Below, piece after piece: positions 42,352-50,294 of a stretch of 64,000 nucleotides of DNA (positions are counted from its first letter, which is position 1; every line of letters begins with the position of its first letter). The notes under the pieces were generated by a model. The model saw only the letters and a list, made by a program, of their open reading frames with translations, did no database searches and was not told the origin of the DNA. Location of the stretch: assembly GCF_024172095.1 (NCBI RefSeq), contig NZ_JAMZDX010000009.1, forward strand, positions 1 through 64,000. Reading direction: 5' to 3'. The position numbers and the translations under genes were made by a program. The stretch is from Kitasatospora cinereorecta. GTDB lineage: Bacteria; Actinomycetota; Actinomycetes; Streptomycetales; Streptomycetaceae.

Positions 42352-42861
42352 GTGAGTCGATCAACGAGAGACGCCGACTACGCCGCCTTCGTCCGGGCGG
42401 CATGGCCCCGGCACCTGCGCACCGCCACCCTGCTCACCGGCGATCCGCACCGGGCCGAGGAACTGCTCCAGGACTGCCTGGTCAAGCTGTACGTCTGCTG
42501 GCCGCGGGTCTCCACCGCCGATCCGCACGCCTACCTGCGGCGGATGCTGGCCAACGGCCACGTCAGCTGGTGGCGTCGGATCCGCCGCGAAGTCCTCAGC
42601 GCCGACGCCTTCGAGGCCGCCGACCGGATCGCCGAGCCCACCGGGGCGCCGCGCGAACCCGACGACGAGCTGCGCCGGGCGCTGCTCGCCCTGCCGTACC
42701 GGCAGCGGGCGGTGGTCGTGCTGCGGCACATCGAGGACCTGAGCGAGAAGGAGACCGCAGCCGTGCTGGGTTGCACGGTCGGCTCCGTCAAGAGTCAGAA
42801 CTTCAGGGCCATGGCGCGGTTGCGCGAGGCCCTCCGGGAGTACCAGGAGGCGGCACTGTGA
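42352..42861 (+). CDS. ECF (SigE-family) RNA polymerase sigma factor
   Basis: 169 residues. Region 2 reads AFVRAAWPRHLRTATLLTGDPHRAEELLQDCLVKLYVCW, and region 4 LPYRQRAVVVLRHIEDLSEKETAAVLGCTVGSVKSQNFRAMARLRE, the pattern of the actinobacterial SigE-like ECF group. The GTG start lies directly after the candidate promoter. The next gene overlaps its stop (GTGA). Confidence 0.9.
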   Translation: MSRSTRDADYAAFVRAAWPRHLRTATLLTGDPHRAEELLQDCLVKLYVCWPRVSTADPHAYLRRMLANGHVSWWRRIRREVLSADAFEAADRIAEPTGAPREPDDELRRALLALPYRQRAVVVLRHIEDLSEKETAAVLGCTVGSVKSQNFRAMARLREALREYQEAAL

Positions 42862-43760
42862 CCAGCGGACGCGGAACCGAGCGCGGGAACGGGCACGCAA
42901 GCGAGCCCGGAAACGAGGAAGAGTGCGGGCCGGAGCGGGGGGAGGAGGCGGCGGACGTCGTCGACGTGATCCGGACACTGGCCGACCGTCAGACCACGAC
43001 GGCCCCGGCGCCGGTCGAGGAGCTGCTGCACCGCGGCCGCCGCGCGCGCCGAACGCGGGTGGCCCGACGGGTCGCGGTCGGCACCGGCACGTTGGCGCTG
43101 GTGGTCGCGGTGGCGGGCGTCCTCGCCCCGGCGCCCGCCGGGCGGCCCTCCGTCGTGGCACCGGCCTCCGCCACGCCAACGGCCGGGTCCGGCACCGGCT
43201 ACCAGGTCACCCTCACCTACTCCGTGCAGAGCCAGGGTCGTCCGGAGGCCGACTACGTCGCGACCTACCGCGGTGAAGCCGATCCGACCCAGCACCGGGC
43301 CTACCTCACCTCGGACCTGACGCACGAGGAATGGCGGATCATCGACGACCAGGAGTTCCTCCACATCGGCACCGGGAAGTGGAGCAAGGGCCACCCGCCC
43401 GTCGGGCCGCTCGGCACCGTGGAGGTGAGCAAACTGATCGCGGTCACCCCCCAGGAACTCCTCGCCCACCTGCGCAGCCTCGGCAGTGTCACCAGGTCCG
43501 CCGACGGCGGGACGTACGTCTTCAGCTACGTCGCGAGCGACTCGGCCTACACCCTTGAACCGGCCACGCCGGGCAACACCGTGACCGGCACCGTGGTGCT
43601 GGACGGGGACAAATACCGGTCGATCACCCTGGAGACGGTCCTGGTCGCTGCGAGCGACGCCGGGGCCGACCACGACCCGGTCATCCGACGGATGGTCGTC
43701 GAGTTCTCCGGCTACGGCATCACGGTGCCGGTCGAGGTACCGGTGGTCGGCGCGCCGTGA
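42858..43760 (+). CDS. Membrane-anchored partner of the ECF sigma factor
   Basis: 300 residues. A polar N-terminus of about 75 residues (VVDVIRTLADRQTTTAPAPVEELLHRGRRARRTR), one transmembrane helix at about 78-98 (VAVGTGTLALVVAVAGVLAP), then an extracellular domain with GTVEVSKLIAVTPQELLAHLRSLG, similar to lipoprotein-like domains. By position and topology it is the regulatory partner or anti-sigma factor; no zinc-binding anti-sigma motif is visible. Confidence 0.65.
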   Translation: MTSGRGTERGNGHASEPGNEEECGPERGEEAADVVDVIRTLADRQTTTAPAPVEELLHRGRRARRTRVARRVAVGTGTLALVVAVAGVLAPAPAGRPSVVAPASATPTAGSGTGYQVTLTYSVQSQGRPEADYVATYRGEADPTQHRAYLTSDLTHEEWRIIDDQEFLHIGTGKWSKGHPPVGPLGTVEVSKLIAVTPQELLAHLRSLGSVTRSADGGTYVFSYVASDSAYTLEPATPGNTVTGTVVLDGDKYRSITLETVLVAASDAGADHDPVIRRMVVEFSGYGITVPVEVPVVGAP

Positions 43761-43871
43761 GTGACGACCGCCGGATGCGCGGGGGTGGGCGCGGTACCCG
43801 TACCGGCGGAACACGCGCTCGGCCCGGCGGAACTGACCGCCGCGGCGCCCCCTCGGCGATACGATCGAAGC

Positions 43872-44240
43872 ATGATCGGACGCGTACTCCCGGGTGGATC
43901 AGAGCTCTCGCTCTGGTCGAAGGACTCGTACCTGTCGATCGGCTCGGTCGGATCGGTGCTCTCCATCGGCTCGGTGGGGTCTGTGCTGTCGATCGGCTCG
44001 GTCGGCAGCACCCTGTCCGCCGCCTCGATCGGCAGCGCCCTGTCGGCGGTCTCGGCCGGGTCCTGGCTGAGCCTCGGTTCGCTGCTGTCGGCCCAGTCGT
44101 GCTGGTCGGTGCTCTCCTGGCGCGGCAATCGCGGCTTCCTGGCCACGGCGGCGACCGCCGGAACCGTGGCGGTGGCCGCCGCTGTGGCCGCGGCCGCGCT
44201 GACCGGCCGTCAGCCGGAGACGGGTCGGTCACGTCGGTGA
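43872..44240 (+). CDS. Serine-rich nonapeptide-repeat membrane protein
   Basis: 122 residues. Residues about 22-75 are a run of 9-residue units, SIGSVGSVL three times, then more divergent SAASIGSAL, SAVSAGSWL and SLGSLLSAQ, with Ser at positions 1, 4 and 7 and Leu at 9. This periodicity could make a small beta-solenoid or amphipathic structure. A C-terminal transmembrane helix (ATAGTVAVAAAVAAAAL) follows, then a basic tail. I do not know its function, though repeat proteins of this style occur in streptomycetes. ATG 43872 is the only suitable start; the ribosome site (GAAG) is weak. Confidence 0.6.
   Translation: MIGRVLPGGSELSLWSKDSYLSIGSVGSVLSIGSVGSVLSIGSVGSTLSAASIGSALSAVSAGSWLSLGSLLSAQSCWSVLSWRGNRGFLATAATAGTVAVAAAVAAAALTGRQPETGRSRR
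43940..44101 (+). repeat. 27-bp DNA repeat encoding the nonapeptide units
   Basis: TCGATCGGCTCGGTCGG-type 27-bp units in tandem, the first three nearly identical and the later three diverged. Confidence 0.65.
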
Positions 44241-44297
44241 GGGCAGGCGGGCCGGGCGGGCCAGGCCTGATCGGCCGGGCGGTGCGGCCCGGGCGCG

Positions 44298-45146
44298 CTA
44301 CCAGAAGCGTGGCTGCCCGGGGATGGTCTCGAGGTCGCTGAGCAGCAGTTCGCGGTCGTCGTCCTCGGCGATGTCCTCGGCGGCGGCCAGTGCCTGCTCG
44401 GTCCACGTCCGGGCCTGTTCCCGGTCGCCGGCCACGGCGTGGGCGCGGGCCAGGGACTCGTACGCGTAGGCCAGGTCCCAGTCGCCGATGCCGTGCGCCC
44501 GGCAGATCTCCAGGCCGCGCCGGGCGTGGTGCAGGGCGGGTTCGGATCGTCCCAGCACGCTGTAGACGCGCGAGCACTGCCACTCGCCCCGGCTGAGGTT
44601 CACCGGCTGCCCGACCTGGCCCCAGTGGTGGCGCGAGGCGTGGGCCATGTGCAACATCCGGTCGTCGTCCTCGGGTGAGCGGTCCTCCCGTTCCAGCAGC
44701 CGCCACACGCCGTTGAACAGGTCGACGGCGGTGCGGCGCTCGTCCGCCGCGGTGTCGGCGGGGGAGGGGGCGGCGTCCTGGGCGGTCATGGTCGGGGCTC
44801 CGTTCTCGAGGAGGTGGTCGATGCGGTGCAGGTCGCCGCGGACCCGGTCCAGCCGGGCCTGCAGACGGCGGCGGTGGGCGGCCAGAACCTCGGCCAGCAC
44901 CTGCTCGTCGTCCGGGGCGGCCAGGCAGGTACGGACCTGGTCGAGCGGCAGGTCGACCGAGCGCAACAGCTGCACCAGACGGGCGTGGGCGATCTGCTCG
45001 GTGCGGTAGAAGCGGTACCCGGTGTCCGGATCCACCACCGCGGGAGCCAGCAGCCCCACCCGGTCGTAGTGGCGCAGCGCCTTGGCGGTCAGACCGGCGA
45101 GGCGTGCCAGCTGACCGACCGTGAGCATGTTCGGGCCGTCGACCAT
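44298..45146 (-). CDS. MerR-family regulator with a TPR-like sensor domain
   Basis: 282 residues from ATG 45146. MLTVGQLARLAGLTAKALRHYDRVGLLAP and TGYRFYRTEQIAHARLVQLLRSVDLPLDQVR form the MerR winged helix. After the dimerisation helix the C-terminal half is TPR-like (LHHARRGLEICRAHGIGDWDLAYAYESLARAHAVAGDREQARTWTEQAL). The in-frame codons 45158, 45146 and 45128 are all possible; 45146 fits the promoter, whose transcript should start there. It diverges from the ferredoxin/P450 genes and may control them. Confidence 0.85.
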   Translation of the reverse strand: MVDGPNMLTVGQLARLAGLTAKALRHYDRVGLLAPAVVDPDTGYRFYRTEQIAHARLVQLLRSVDLPLDQVRTCLAAPDDEQVLAEVLAAHRRRLQARLDRVRGDLHRIDHLLENGAPTMTAQDAAPSPADTAADERRTAVDLFNGVWRLLEREDRSPEDDDRMLHMAHASRHHWGQVGQPVNLSRGEWQCSRVYSVLGRSEPALHHARRGLEICRAHGIGDWDLAYAYESLARAHAVAGDREQARTWTEQALAAAEDIAEDDDRELLLSDLETIPGQPRFW

Positions 45147-45153
45147 GGCCCCG

Positions 45154-45184
45154 ACCATAGAACTTTCCCGCGCGGGAACCTCAA
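45154..45184 (-). promoter_or_regulatory. MerR-type promoter with 19-bp spacer, second instance
   Basis: On the minus strand: -35 TTGAGG (45184-45179), 19-bp spacer, -10 TATGGT (45159-45154). The spacer contains a perfect 14-bp dyad TTCCCGCGCGGGAA (45165-45178). This is the signature of a MerR-activated promoter and predicts autoregulation of the gene starting at 45146. Confidence 0.75.
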
Positions 45185-45501
45185 ATCGCCGCCCCGGCCG
45201 GTCGCGGTCGCGGGTCGCCCCCGTGGGCCGGCGGCCGCGGGACGGCCGAAAGCGGGTGCACGGATCCGGACACCTGGCGGCAGTTGGTACGGGAGTTGCC
45301 CGCGTGGGTACGCACGGCATTGGTTGGCGTGCTATCGGTTGACTCAGGCAACCGTTTCGACGTCGGCCGGGAGCCCGCGACCCGTGGGCACGTACTCCCC
45401 GCCCGCAGGCACGTGCTCCCGAGTTCCAGGCAAGTGCACCGCTGTCCAGGCAAGTGCTCCCGACCCCAGGCAACCCTGCCCGCCCCCGCCGGAGGTGCTC
45501 G
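45185..45501. other. Intergenic region between the MerR-TPR and ferredoxin genes
   Basis: About 320 bp holding a 21-bp minisatellite in its right half. No further gene is evident; the ferredoxin ribosome site GGAGGTG is at 45491-45497. Confidence 0.45.
45387..45475. repeat. 20-21 bp minisatellite upstream of the ferredoxin gene
   Basis: Five imperfect units with core (A/G)GGCA(A/C)GTGCTCCC, with GGCA at 45387, 45408, 45429, 45449 and 45469 (periods 21, 21, 20, 20). The units lie about 30-115 bp before the ferredoxin start and may overlap its promoter. Confidence 0.7.
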
Positions 45502-45699
45502 ATGAAGGTGACCGTCGACCAGGACCGCTGCTGCGGCTCGGGACAGTGCGTCCTGACCGCGCCCGAGGTCTTCGACCAGTCCGACGACGACGGCCTGGTC
45601 CGCCTGCTCCACCCCGGCCCGCCGCCGGAGCAGTACGCCTCCGTCCGGCTCGCCGCCGCCCTGTGCCCCGGCAACGCCATCACCGTCCACGACGCGTGA
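45502..45699 (+). CDS. Ferredoxin of the actinobacterial P450 type ([3Fe-4S])
   Basis: 65 residues, the normal size. MKVTVDQDRCCGSGQCVLTAPEVFDQ and AAALCPGNAITV contain the three-cysteine cluster motif C-x5-C...C-P. The fold and length match the ferredoxins that feed electrons to soluble P450s. GGAGGTGCTCG precedes ATG 45502. The P450 gene starts 111 bp downstream, with a minisatellite between. Confidence 0.92.
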   Translation: MKVTVDQDRCCGSGQCVLTAPEVFDQSDDDGLVRLLHPGPPPEQYASVRLAAALCPGNAITVHDA

Positions 45700-45774
45700 C
45701 CACGACGCGTGACCACGACACGTGTCCACGACACGCGACCGCGACGCGTGTCCACGACGCGTGACCACGACGCC
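45688..45774. repeat. 13-bp minisatellite across the ferredoxin stop codon
   Basis: Six units of CACGACGCGTGAC, with variants such as CACGACACGTGTC, beginning in the last codons of the ferredoxin gene and running into the ferredoxin-P450 gap. Confidence 0.75.
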
Positions 45775-45810
45775 CTGCGTGGCAGCACCGGAAGACCCGG
45801 AAGGACCGGA

Positions 45811-47031
45811 ATGACCACCGCCGCACACCGCGCCACCCCGACCGACCCCGCCGACCTGGCCGTCCCCGCCTCGCGCGGCGGCTGCCCCTTCGACCCCCCG
45901 CCCGCCTACGAACAGGCCCTCCACACCGCCCCCGTCACCCGCGCCGGACTGTGGGACGGCAGCTCCCTGTGGCTGGTCACCGGCCACGCCCAGGTCCGGG
46001 CCGTCCTCGCCGACCAGCGCTTCTCGGCCGACGCCCGCCACCCCGGCTTCCCCTTCCTCTCGCCCGGCCGCCGCGAACTGGTCACCCGGGCCACCCCCAC
46101 CTTCCTGCGCCTCGACGGCGCCGAACACGCCCGGCAACGCCGGATGCTCACCGGTGACTTCATCGTCAAGCGGATCGAGGCCATGCGCCCCGAGATCCAG
46201 CGGATCGTCGACGACACCCTCGACCGGATGATCGCCGGCGGCTCGCCCGCCGACCTGGTCAGCGCCTTCGCCCTCCCCGTACCGTCCCTGGTCATCTGCC
46301 ACCTGCTCGGCGTCCCGTACGAGGACCACACGTTCTTCCAGAGCCGCAGCACCGCCCTGCTCGACCTCGCCGCCCCCGCCGAGGACGTCGGCGTCGCCCA
46401 GCGCGAGCTCACCGACTACCTGCGCGAGCTGACCGGCCGCAAGCGCCGCCACCCCGACGAGAGCGTCCTCGGACGCCTCGCCGCCCGACCCGACATCACC
46501 CTCGAAGAGGCCGCCGCCATGGGCCTCCTGTTGCTGGTCGCGGGCCACGAGACCACCGCCAACATGACCGCCCTCGGCACCCTCGCCCTGCTCCGCAACC
46601 CCGAGCAGGCCGCCCGGCTGCGCGCCGAACCGGGCATCGCCAAGGGCGCCGTCGAGGAACTGCTGCGCTGGCTGAGTATCGTCCACCTCGGCGTTCCGCG
46701 CGTCGCCGTCGAGGACGTCGACCTCGACGGCACCCCGATCCGGGCCGGCGAAGGGGTGCTCTGCATGGTCTCCACGGCCAACCGCGACCCGGAGGTGTTC
46801 CCCGGCGGCGACCGGCTCGACATCGGCCGCGACGCCCGCCGCCACTTCGCCTTCGGCTTCGGCGTGCACCAGTGCCTCGGCCAGCCGCTCGCCCGTGCCG
46901 AGTTGCAGATCGCCCTGGAAACGCTGTTCCGGCGGCTGCCCGAGCTGCGGCTGGCCGTGCCGTACGAGTCGATCCGGTACCGGACCGACATGATCGTGTA
47001 CGGGGTGCACGAGCTGCCCGTGGCCTGGTAG
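45811..47031 (+). CDS. Cytochrome P450 monooxygenase
   Basis: 406 residues, full length. I-helix AGHETTANMTALG, K-helix EELLR, the heme loop FGFGVHQCLGQPLAR with Cys 355 as the thiolate ligand, and the bacterial class I layout. It pairs with the ferredoxin just upstream. The substrate is unknown; no biosynthetic cluster genes adjoin it. ATG 45811 follows GGAAGGACCGGA. Confidence 0.95.
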   Translation: MTTAAHRATPTDPADLAVPASRGGCPFDPPPAYEQALHTAPVTRAGLWDGSSLWLVTGHAQVRAVLADQRFSADARHPGFPFLSPGRRELVTRATPTFLRLDGAEHARQRRMLTGDFIVKRIEAMRPEIQRIVDDTLDRMIAGGSPADLVSAFALPVPSLVICHLLGVPYEDHTFFQSRSTALLDLAAPAEDVGVAQRELTDYLRELTGRKRRHPDESVLGRLAARPDITLEEAAAMGLLLLVAGHETTANMTALGTLALLRNPEQAARLRAEPGIAKGAVEELLRWLSIVHLGVPRVAVEDVDLDGTPIRAGEGVLCMVSTANRDPEVFPGGDRLDIGRDARRHFAFGFGVHQCLGQPLARAELQIALETLFRRLPELRLAVPYESIRYRTDMIVYGVHELPVAW

Positions 47032-47074
47032 GACCCTGCCCCGGTGGCGGGATGCGCGGGCGCCGGTCCAGCAG

Positions 47075-47515
47075 TCAGGCCGGCCGGACCGTGCGCGGGC
47101 CGCACACCTCCGCACCGAGCGCGGTGACCCGGGCCCGCAGCCCGCGGTCCGCGGTCACCACCAGGCACTCGCGGTGCGGATGCGTACTCCTGGCGGCGGC
47201 GACGAGTTCGGTGATCCGGTCGTCGCCGCTGCCGGGAGCCGCCACCACCGCGACCCCCGTCCCGGGCAGCCCCTCCACCCCGCGGGCGGCGCCCTCCACG
47301 ACGAGCACCACCTCCACCGGACCGGCCTGCGCCCACCGAGGCGCACCCGGACGGCCCGCCAACCCCCGCGCCGCGACCGGCACCAGCGCATCCCGCAGGC
47401 GTTCCGCCGCACCCCGGCGGTCCCGCCACCAGCCGTCCGGCACCGAACCCACCACATTGGCCGCGTCCACCACCAGCAACGGCGGCGGCACCTCAACACC
47501 GTCTCCCAGGCTCAT
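47075..47515 (-). CDS. NYN/PIN-like RNase-fold protein
   Basis: 146 residues. PPLLVVDAANVVGSVPDGWWRDRRGAAERLRDAL, the GSGDDRITELVAAA acidic region and CLVVTADRGLRARVTALGAEVCGP form the PIN/NYN nuclease layout, with Asp at the three expected places (near 17, 97 and 121). Such proteins act on RNA or are RNase-like. ATG 47515 is the best start. It is convergent with the P450 gene. Confidence 0.7.
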   Translation of the reverse strand: MSLGDGVEVPPPLLVVDAANVVGSVPDGWWRDRRGAAERLRDALVPVAARGLAGRPGAPRWAQAGPVEVVLVVEGAARGVEGLPGTGVAVVAAPGSGDDRITELVAAARSTHPHRECLVVTADRGLRARVTALGAEVCGPRTVRPA

Positions 47516-47735
47516 GGACGGCAAGCCTGCCACGTCAGGCGGTGTGCGCCAGGTGGGGTCGGGCGGCGGGTGGGACGGCGGGGTGCCCGGTCGGTGGGAG
47601 GTCCCGGTCGTACGGCGCCCCGGACACCGCCGGGATCGCGTCAACTCGCGCCCGGGCGGCAGCACCCGAGCCACACCGCCGCGGGTTGTCGGCCCGGACT
47701 TCTACGATGATCGCTGCGCGACAGGAAGGAGCAGC

Positions 47736-48491
47736 GTGGACGAGACGACGGGCGGAGCGGACGGCGGAGCCTGCGGCGAGGTGCCGTACCGGACGGGCGA
47801 CGTCCTGCGGATGGAGTGCCCGTTCACCAGCGCCACCGTCGCGGCCGTCGGCCGGTACCACGTCGCCGTCCGCTGGCCGTGGTGGGAGGTGGACACCGAG
47901 GCCCGAGGGATCGAGTGGAACGGCGACGTCGCACTGCCGACACCGGCCGACCACGGCTGGACGGACTCCTACTTCCGGACCGTGCCGCCCGAGGACCAAT
48001 TGCGGGCCGGCGACCGGTGCCTGGTCGGGATCGCCCCGACCGTCGTGCACGTCCTGGCGGTGGACCACTTCGACCCGCCGCTGGAGACCGGCTGGCTGCC
48101 CCGACCCGCCGCGTACATCGAGTTCCTGCTCCAGGGGCAGTCCTTCGACCCCGAGCTGGAGGAACAGGGGCACACCGTCGACCCCGCGGGCGGTGAACCC
48201 GTCAGGTTCGCGCTGCTGTTCCGCCCCTACGCCTTCCTGGAGACCGGCGACGACCTCGTCGACCACGACGGCCGGGCCTGGCGCTTCGACGGCCCCTGGG
48301 ACTGGCACCCGTACGACGGCGGTCCGGCCGACGCCCCCGCCTGGCCGCTCCACCTGCTCCACCGCGACGGCGACCCCGCCCCCGACGAGATCGCCGCCGT
48401 GGCCGCGGCCACCGCCACCGGCAGCCACGCGGACGTTGCGGCGCGGTGGGCCGAACTCACCCACGCGAGCCCGCTGCCGACCCGGAACTGA
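47736..48491 (+). CDS. Conserved hypothetical protein, 251 aa
   Basis: An AGGAAGGAGC ribosome site precedes GTG 47736. The protein is soluble, acidic and Trp-rich: VPYRTGDVLRMECPFTSATVAAVGRYHVAVRWPWWEVD, then LVDHDGRAWRFDGPWDWHPYDG. No catalytic motif is recognised. I cannot assign a role. Confidence 0.6.
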   Translation: MDETTGGADGGACGEVPYRTGDVLRMECPFTSATVAAVGRYHVAVRWPWWEVDTEARGIEWNGDVALPTPADHGWTDSYFRTVPPEDQLRAGDRCLVGIAPTVVHVLAVDHFDPPLETGWLPRPAAYIEFLLQGQSFDPELEEQGHTVDPAGGEPVRFALLFRPYAFLETGDDLVDHDGRAWRFDGPWDWHPYDGGPADAPAWPLHLLHRDGDPAPDEIAAVAAATATGSHADVAARWAELTHASPLPTRN

Positions 48492-48495
48492 CGGG

Positions 48496-49275
48496 TCAGG
48501 CCTCCTGCGCCGCGGCCGGGGCGAGGTCGGCCACCGGGGCAGCGGCGGCGGAGGGGTGCAGCGGGGACAGGCGGTAGACGACGTACCGCACCGCCGTGGT
48601 GAGGGGCTGGAGCCCCAGGTTCGCCACCAGCAGCGAGAGCTGGATGACGAGCGCTATGTTCCCGGAGCCGTCGACAGTGGCGATGACCACCTGCTGCAGC
48701 AGCGGGAAGCTCAGGGACGCGAGCAGGACCAGAGCCACCAGTGGTAGCACCACGCGGAGCCCGGTGTGGGACAGTCGCCACGCCCGGCGGATGCCCTGGC
48801 CCTCCACCAGGATCGCCATCGGCAGCAGGGATGCGCCGAACGACAGGTACAGAGAACAGAGCCCGACCACGATCGGCATGGGCGAGAACATGAAGTCGCC
48901 GAAGGTTCGGTCGTCCAGGACATAGACCAACAGTCCCGACTGGCCGGGCAGGCTCAGGAGGAGCGACCAGCCCCACAGACGTGTGATCCGCCGGACGTCC
49001 GGAAGCAGTGCGGTCATAAGGTCCGCGTCACCGTCGAGAATCCGCAGCTGTGTGGACCAGTTCCAGGCGGCGATGAGCCCATTGAGGGCGAGCAACAGCA
49101 GGTACCCGGTGGGCGGTGGCATCGTCCAGTCCACCACCGCCTGAAGCAGCCAGCCGGCCACGTACGCCACCGAGAACAGCAGCTGAACCACGAGCAGCCG
49201 CAACCAGCAGGCTGCCACCTTCGCCCGGAAGAGTCCCCACCACGGTGAGCCCGGCCTGTTCTCCGATTCGATCAC
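48496..49275 (-). CDS. Polytopic membrane protein, 259 aa
   Basis: About six hydrophobic segments (LRLLVVQLLFSVAYVAGWLLQA, TGYLLLLALNGLIAAW, LLLSLPGQSGLLVYVL, IVVGLCSLYLSFGASLLPMAILV, VVLPLVALVLLASLSFPLLQQ) with GIRRAWRLSHT between them, an arrangement seen in uncharacterised actinobacterial DUF-type membrane proteins. The 3' end is 4 bp from that of the convergent upstream gene. Confidence 0.6.
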   Translation of the reverse strand: MIESENRPGSPWWGLFRAKVAACWLRLLVVQLLFSVAYVAGWLLQAVVDWTMPPPTGYLLLLALNGLIAAWNWSTQLRILDGDADLMTALLPDVRRITRLWGWSLLLSLPGQSGLLVYVLDDRTFGDFMFSPMPIVVGLCSLYLSFGASLLPMAILVEGQGIRRAWRLSHTGLRVVLPLVALVLLASLSFPLLQQVVIATVDGSGNIALVIQLSLLVANLGLQPLTTAVRYVVYRLSPLHPSAAAAPVADLAPAAAQEA

Positions 49276-49313
49276 CGGGGGACCCTAGCGCAGCGGTGAT
49301 CACGACCGCACAT

Positions 49314-49724
49314 CTATTCGGTCGGCGCCGGGCGGGTGAGCAGATCGGTGCCGTAGGTGGCGCACCACTCGCTGTCGCAGCTGGTGAGCGAGTTCGCCCG
49401 GCAGTGGGCGGTCGGCCAGTAGCGCGACTCGCACGGTCCGGGGTCGACCGGGCTGCCGTCGGCGGGCAGCGTCCGTACGCACCAGGTGCACACCACGGCG
49501 GCCTGCGCGCCGGCCTGCCGCAGGACTTCGGCGGCGCGGGTGGCCGTCTCGAGCGGGACGAGCTCGATGAGCGGCACCGGCGCGTTCGCCAGCGCGTCCT
49601 TGCTGCGCCAGAGGCTCAGCCCGGTCAGGGACCGTACCGCCTTGACCGCTTCCATACCGGCCCCGCCGGATCCGGTCAGTGACACAGTGAACTCCGGGTC
49701 CTCCACCGGCCCCTCCCTCGACAT
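49314..49724 (-). CDS. bL12-like (L7/L12 C-terminal domain) protein with a Cys-rich tail
   Basis: 136 residues. EFTVSLTGSGGAGMEAVKAVRSLTGLSLWRSKDALANAPVPLIEL resembles the ribosomal protein L7/L12 C-terminal domain, which binds translation factors. The C-terminal 60 residues carry six Cys (CTWCVRTL, CESRYWPTAHC, SCDSEWC), plausibly a zinc-binding tail. Such stand-alone proteins occur in actinobacteria; their function is unclear. ATG 49724 is used. Confidence 0.7.
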   Translation of the reverse strand: MSREGPVEDPEFTVSLTGSGGAGMEAVKAVRSLTGLSLWRSKDALANAPVPLIELVPLETATRAAEVLRQAGAQAAVVCTWCVRTLPADGSPVDPGPCESRYWPTAHCRANSLTSCDSEWCATYGTDLLTRPAPTE

Positions 49725-49818
49725 CCGTTCGCTCGGGCAGGTTCGAGTAGACCGTGCGGGAGCGCTGCCGGGCATCCGAGTTTCGTCCGCGCGCCGGCGC
49801 CCGTCGTAGGCTGGCGTG

Positions 49819-50220
49819 ATGTTCGATCGGCTGCGTGTCGAGGTGGTGCCGGAAGGCCAGCGGTGGCCCGGCCAGGTGCGGATCGAGGTCAACGGGCGGG
49901 ACGTGGCGGTCGAGTCCGTCGGCGAGGATGCCTGCGGGCTCTTCCTGGCGCACCTGTTCCCGGTCGGCGCGCCGAGCCCGTTGCGGGCGACCGTTGAGCC
50001 CCGGCGGGTGCGGATGGGCGAGCCGGACTGCACGGGTGGCTGCTGCGGCTACCTGTCGGTGGTCGTGCAGCGGATCGGCGGGATCGTGGAGTGGTCGGAG
50101 TGGCAGGTGCCGTACGAGGCGGCGCCGTTGCCGTGGTTCCACCTCGATGCCGACCGGTACGACGCCGTGGTACGGCGGGTGGAGGCGGAGCTGTCCGGGG
50201 TCGGCGCACCGGGCTCCTGA
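49819..50220 (+). CDS. Conserved hypothetical protein, 133 aa
   Basis: MFDRLRVEVVPEGQRWPGQVRIEVNGRDVAVESVG suggests a small soluble beta-rich protein. A MGEPDCTGGCCGYLSVVVQRIGGIVEWSEWQVP region follows. ATG 49819; GTG 49816 is an alternative. I recognise no family. Confidence 0.6.
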   Translation: MFDRLRVEVVPEGQRWPGQVRIEVNGRDVAVESVGEDACGLFLAHLFPVGAPSPLRATVEPRRVRMGEPDCTGGCCGYLSVVVQRIGGIVEWSEWQVPYEAAPLPWFHLDADRYDAVVRRVEAELSGVGAPGS

Positions 50221-50294
50221 GGCCCGGGTCGGGCGCGGTGGGGCCAGAATGGGGCGAACAGGGCGGACAACGGTCGAGCGGGGTCGGGTGAGCC

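Noticed and set aside
45387..45475. Possible CRISPR array
   Set aside because: Units are contiguous 20-21 bp without unique spacers and no cas genes are present; it is a minisatellite.
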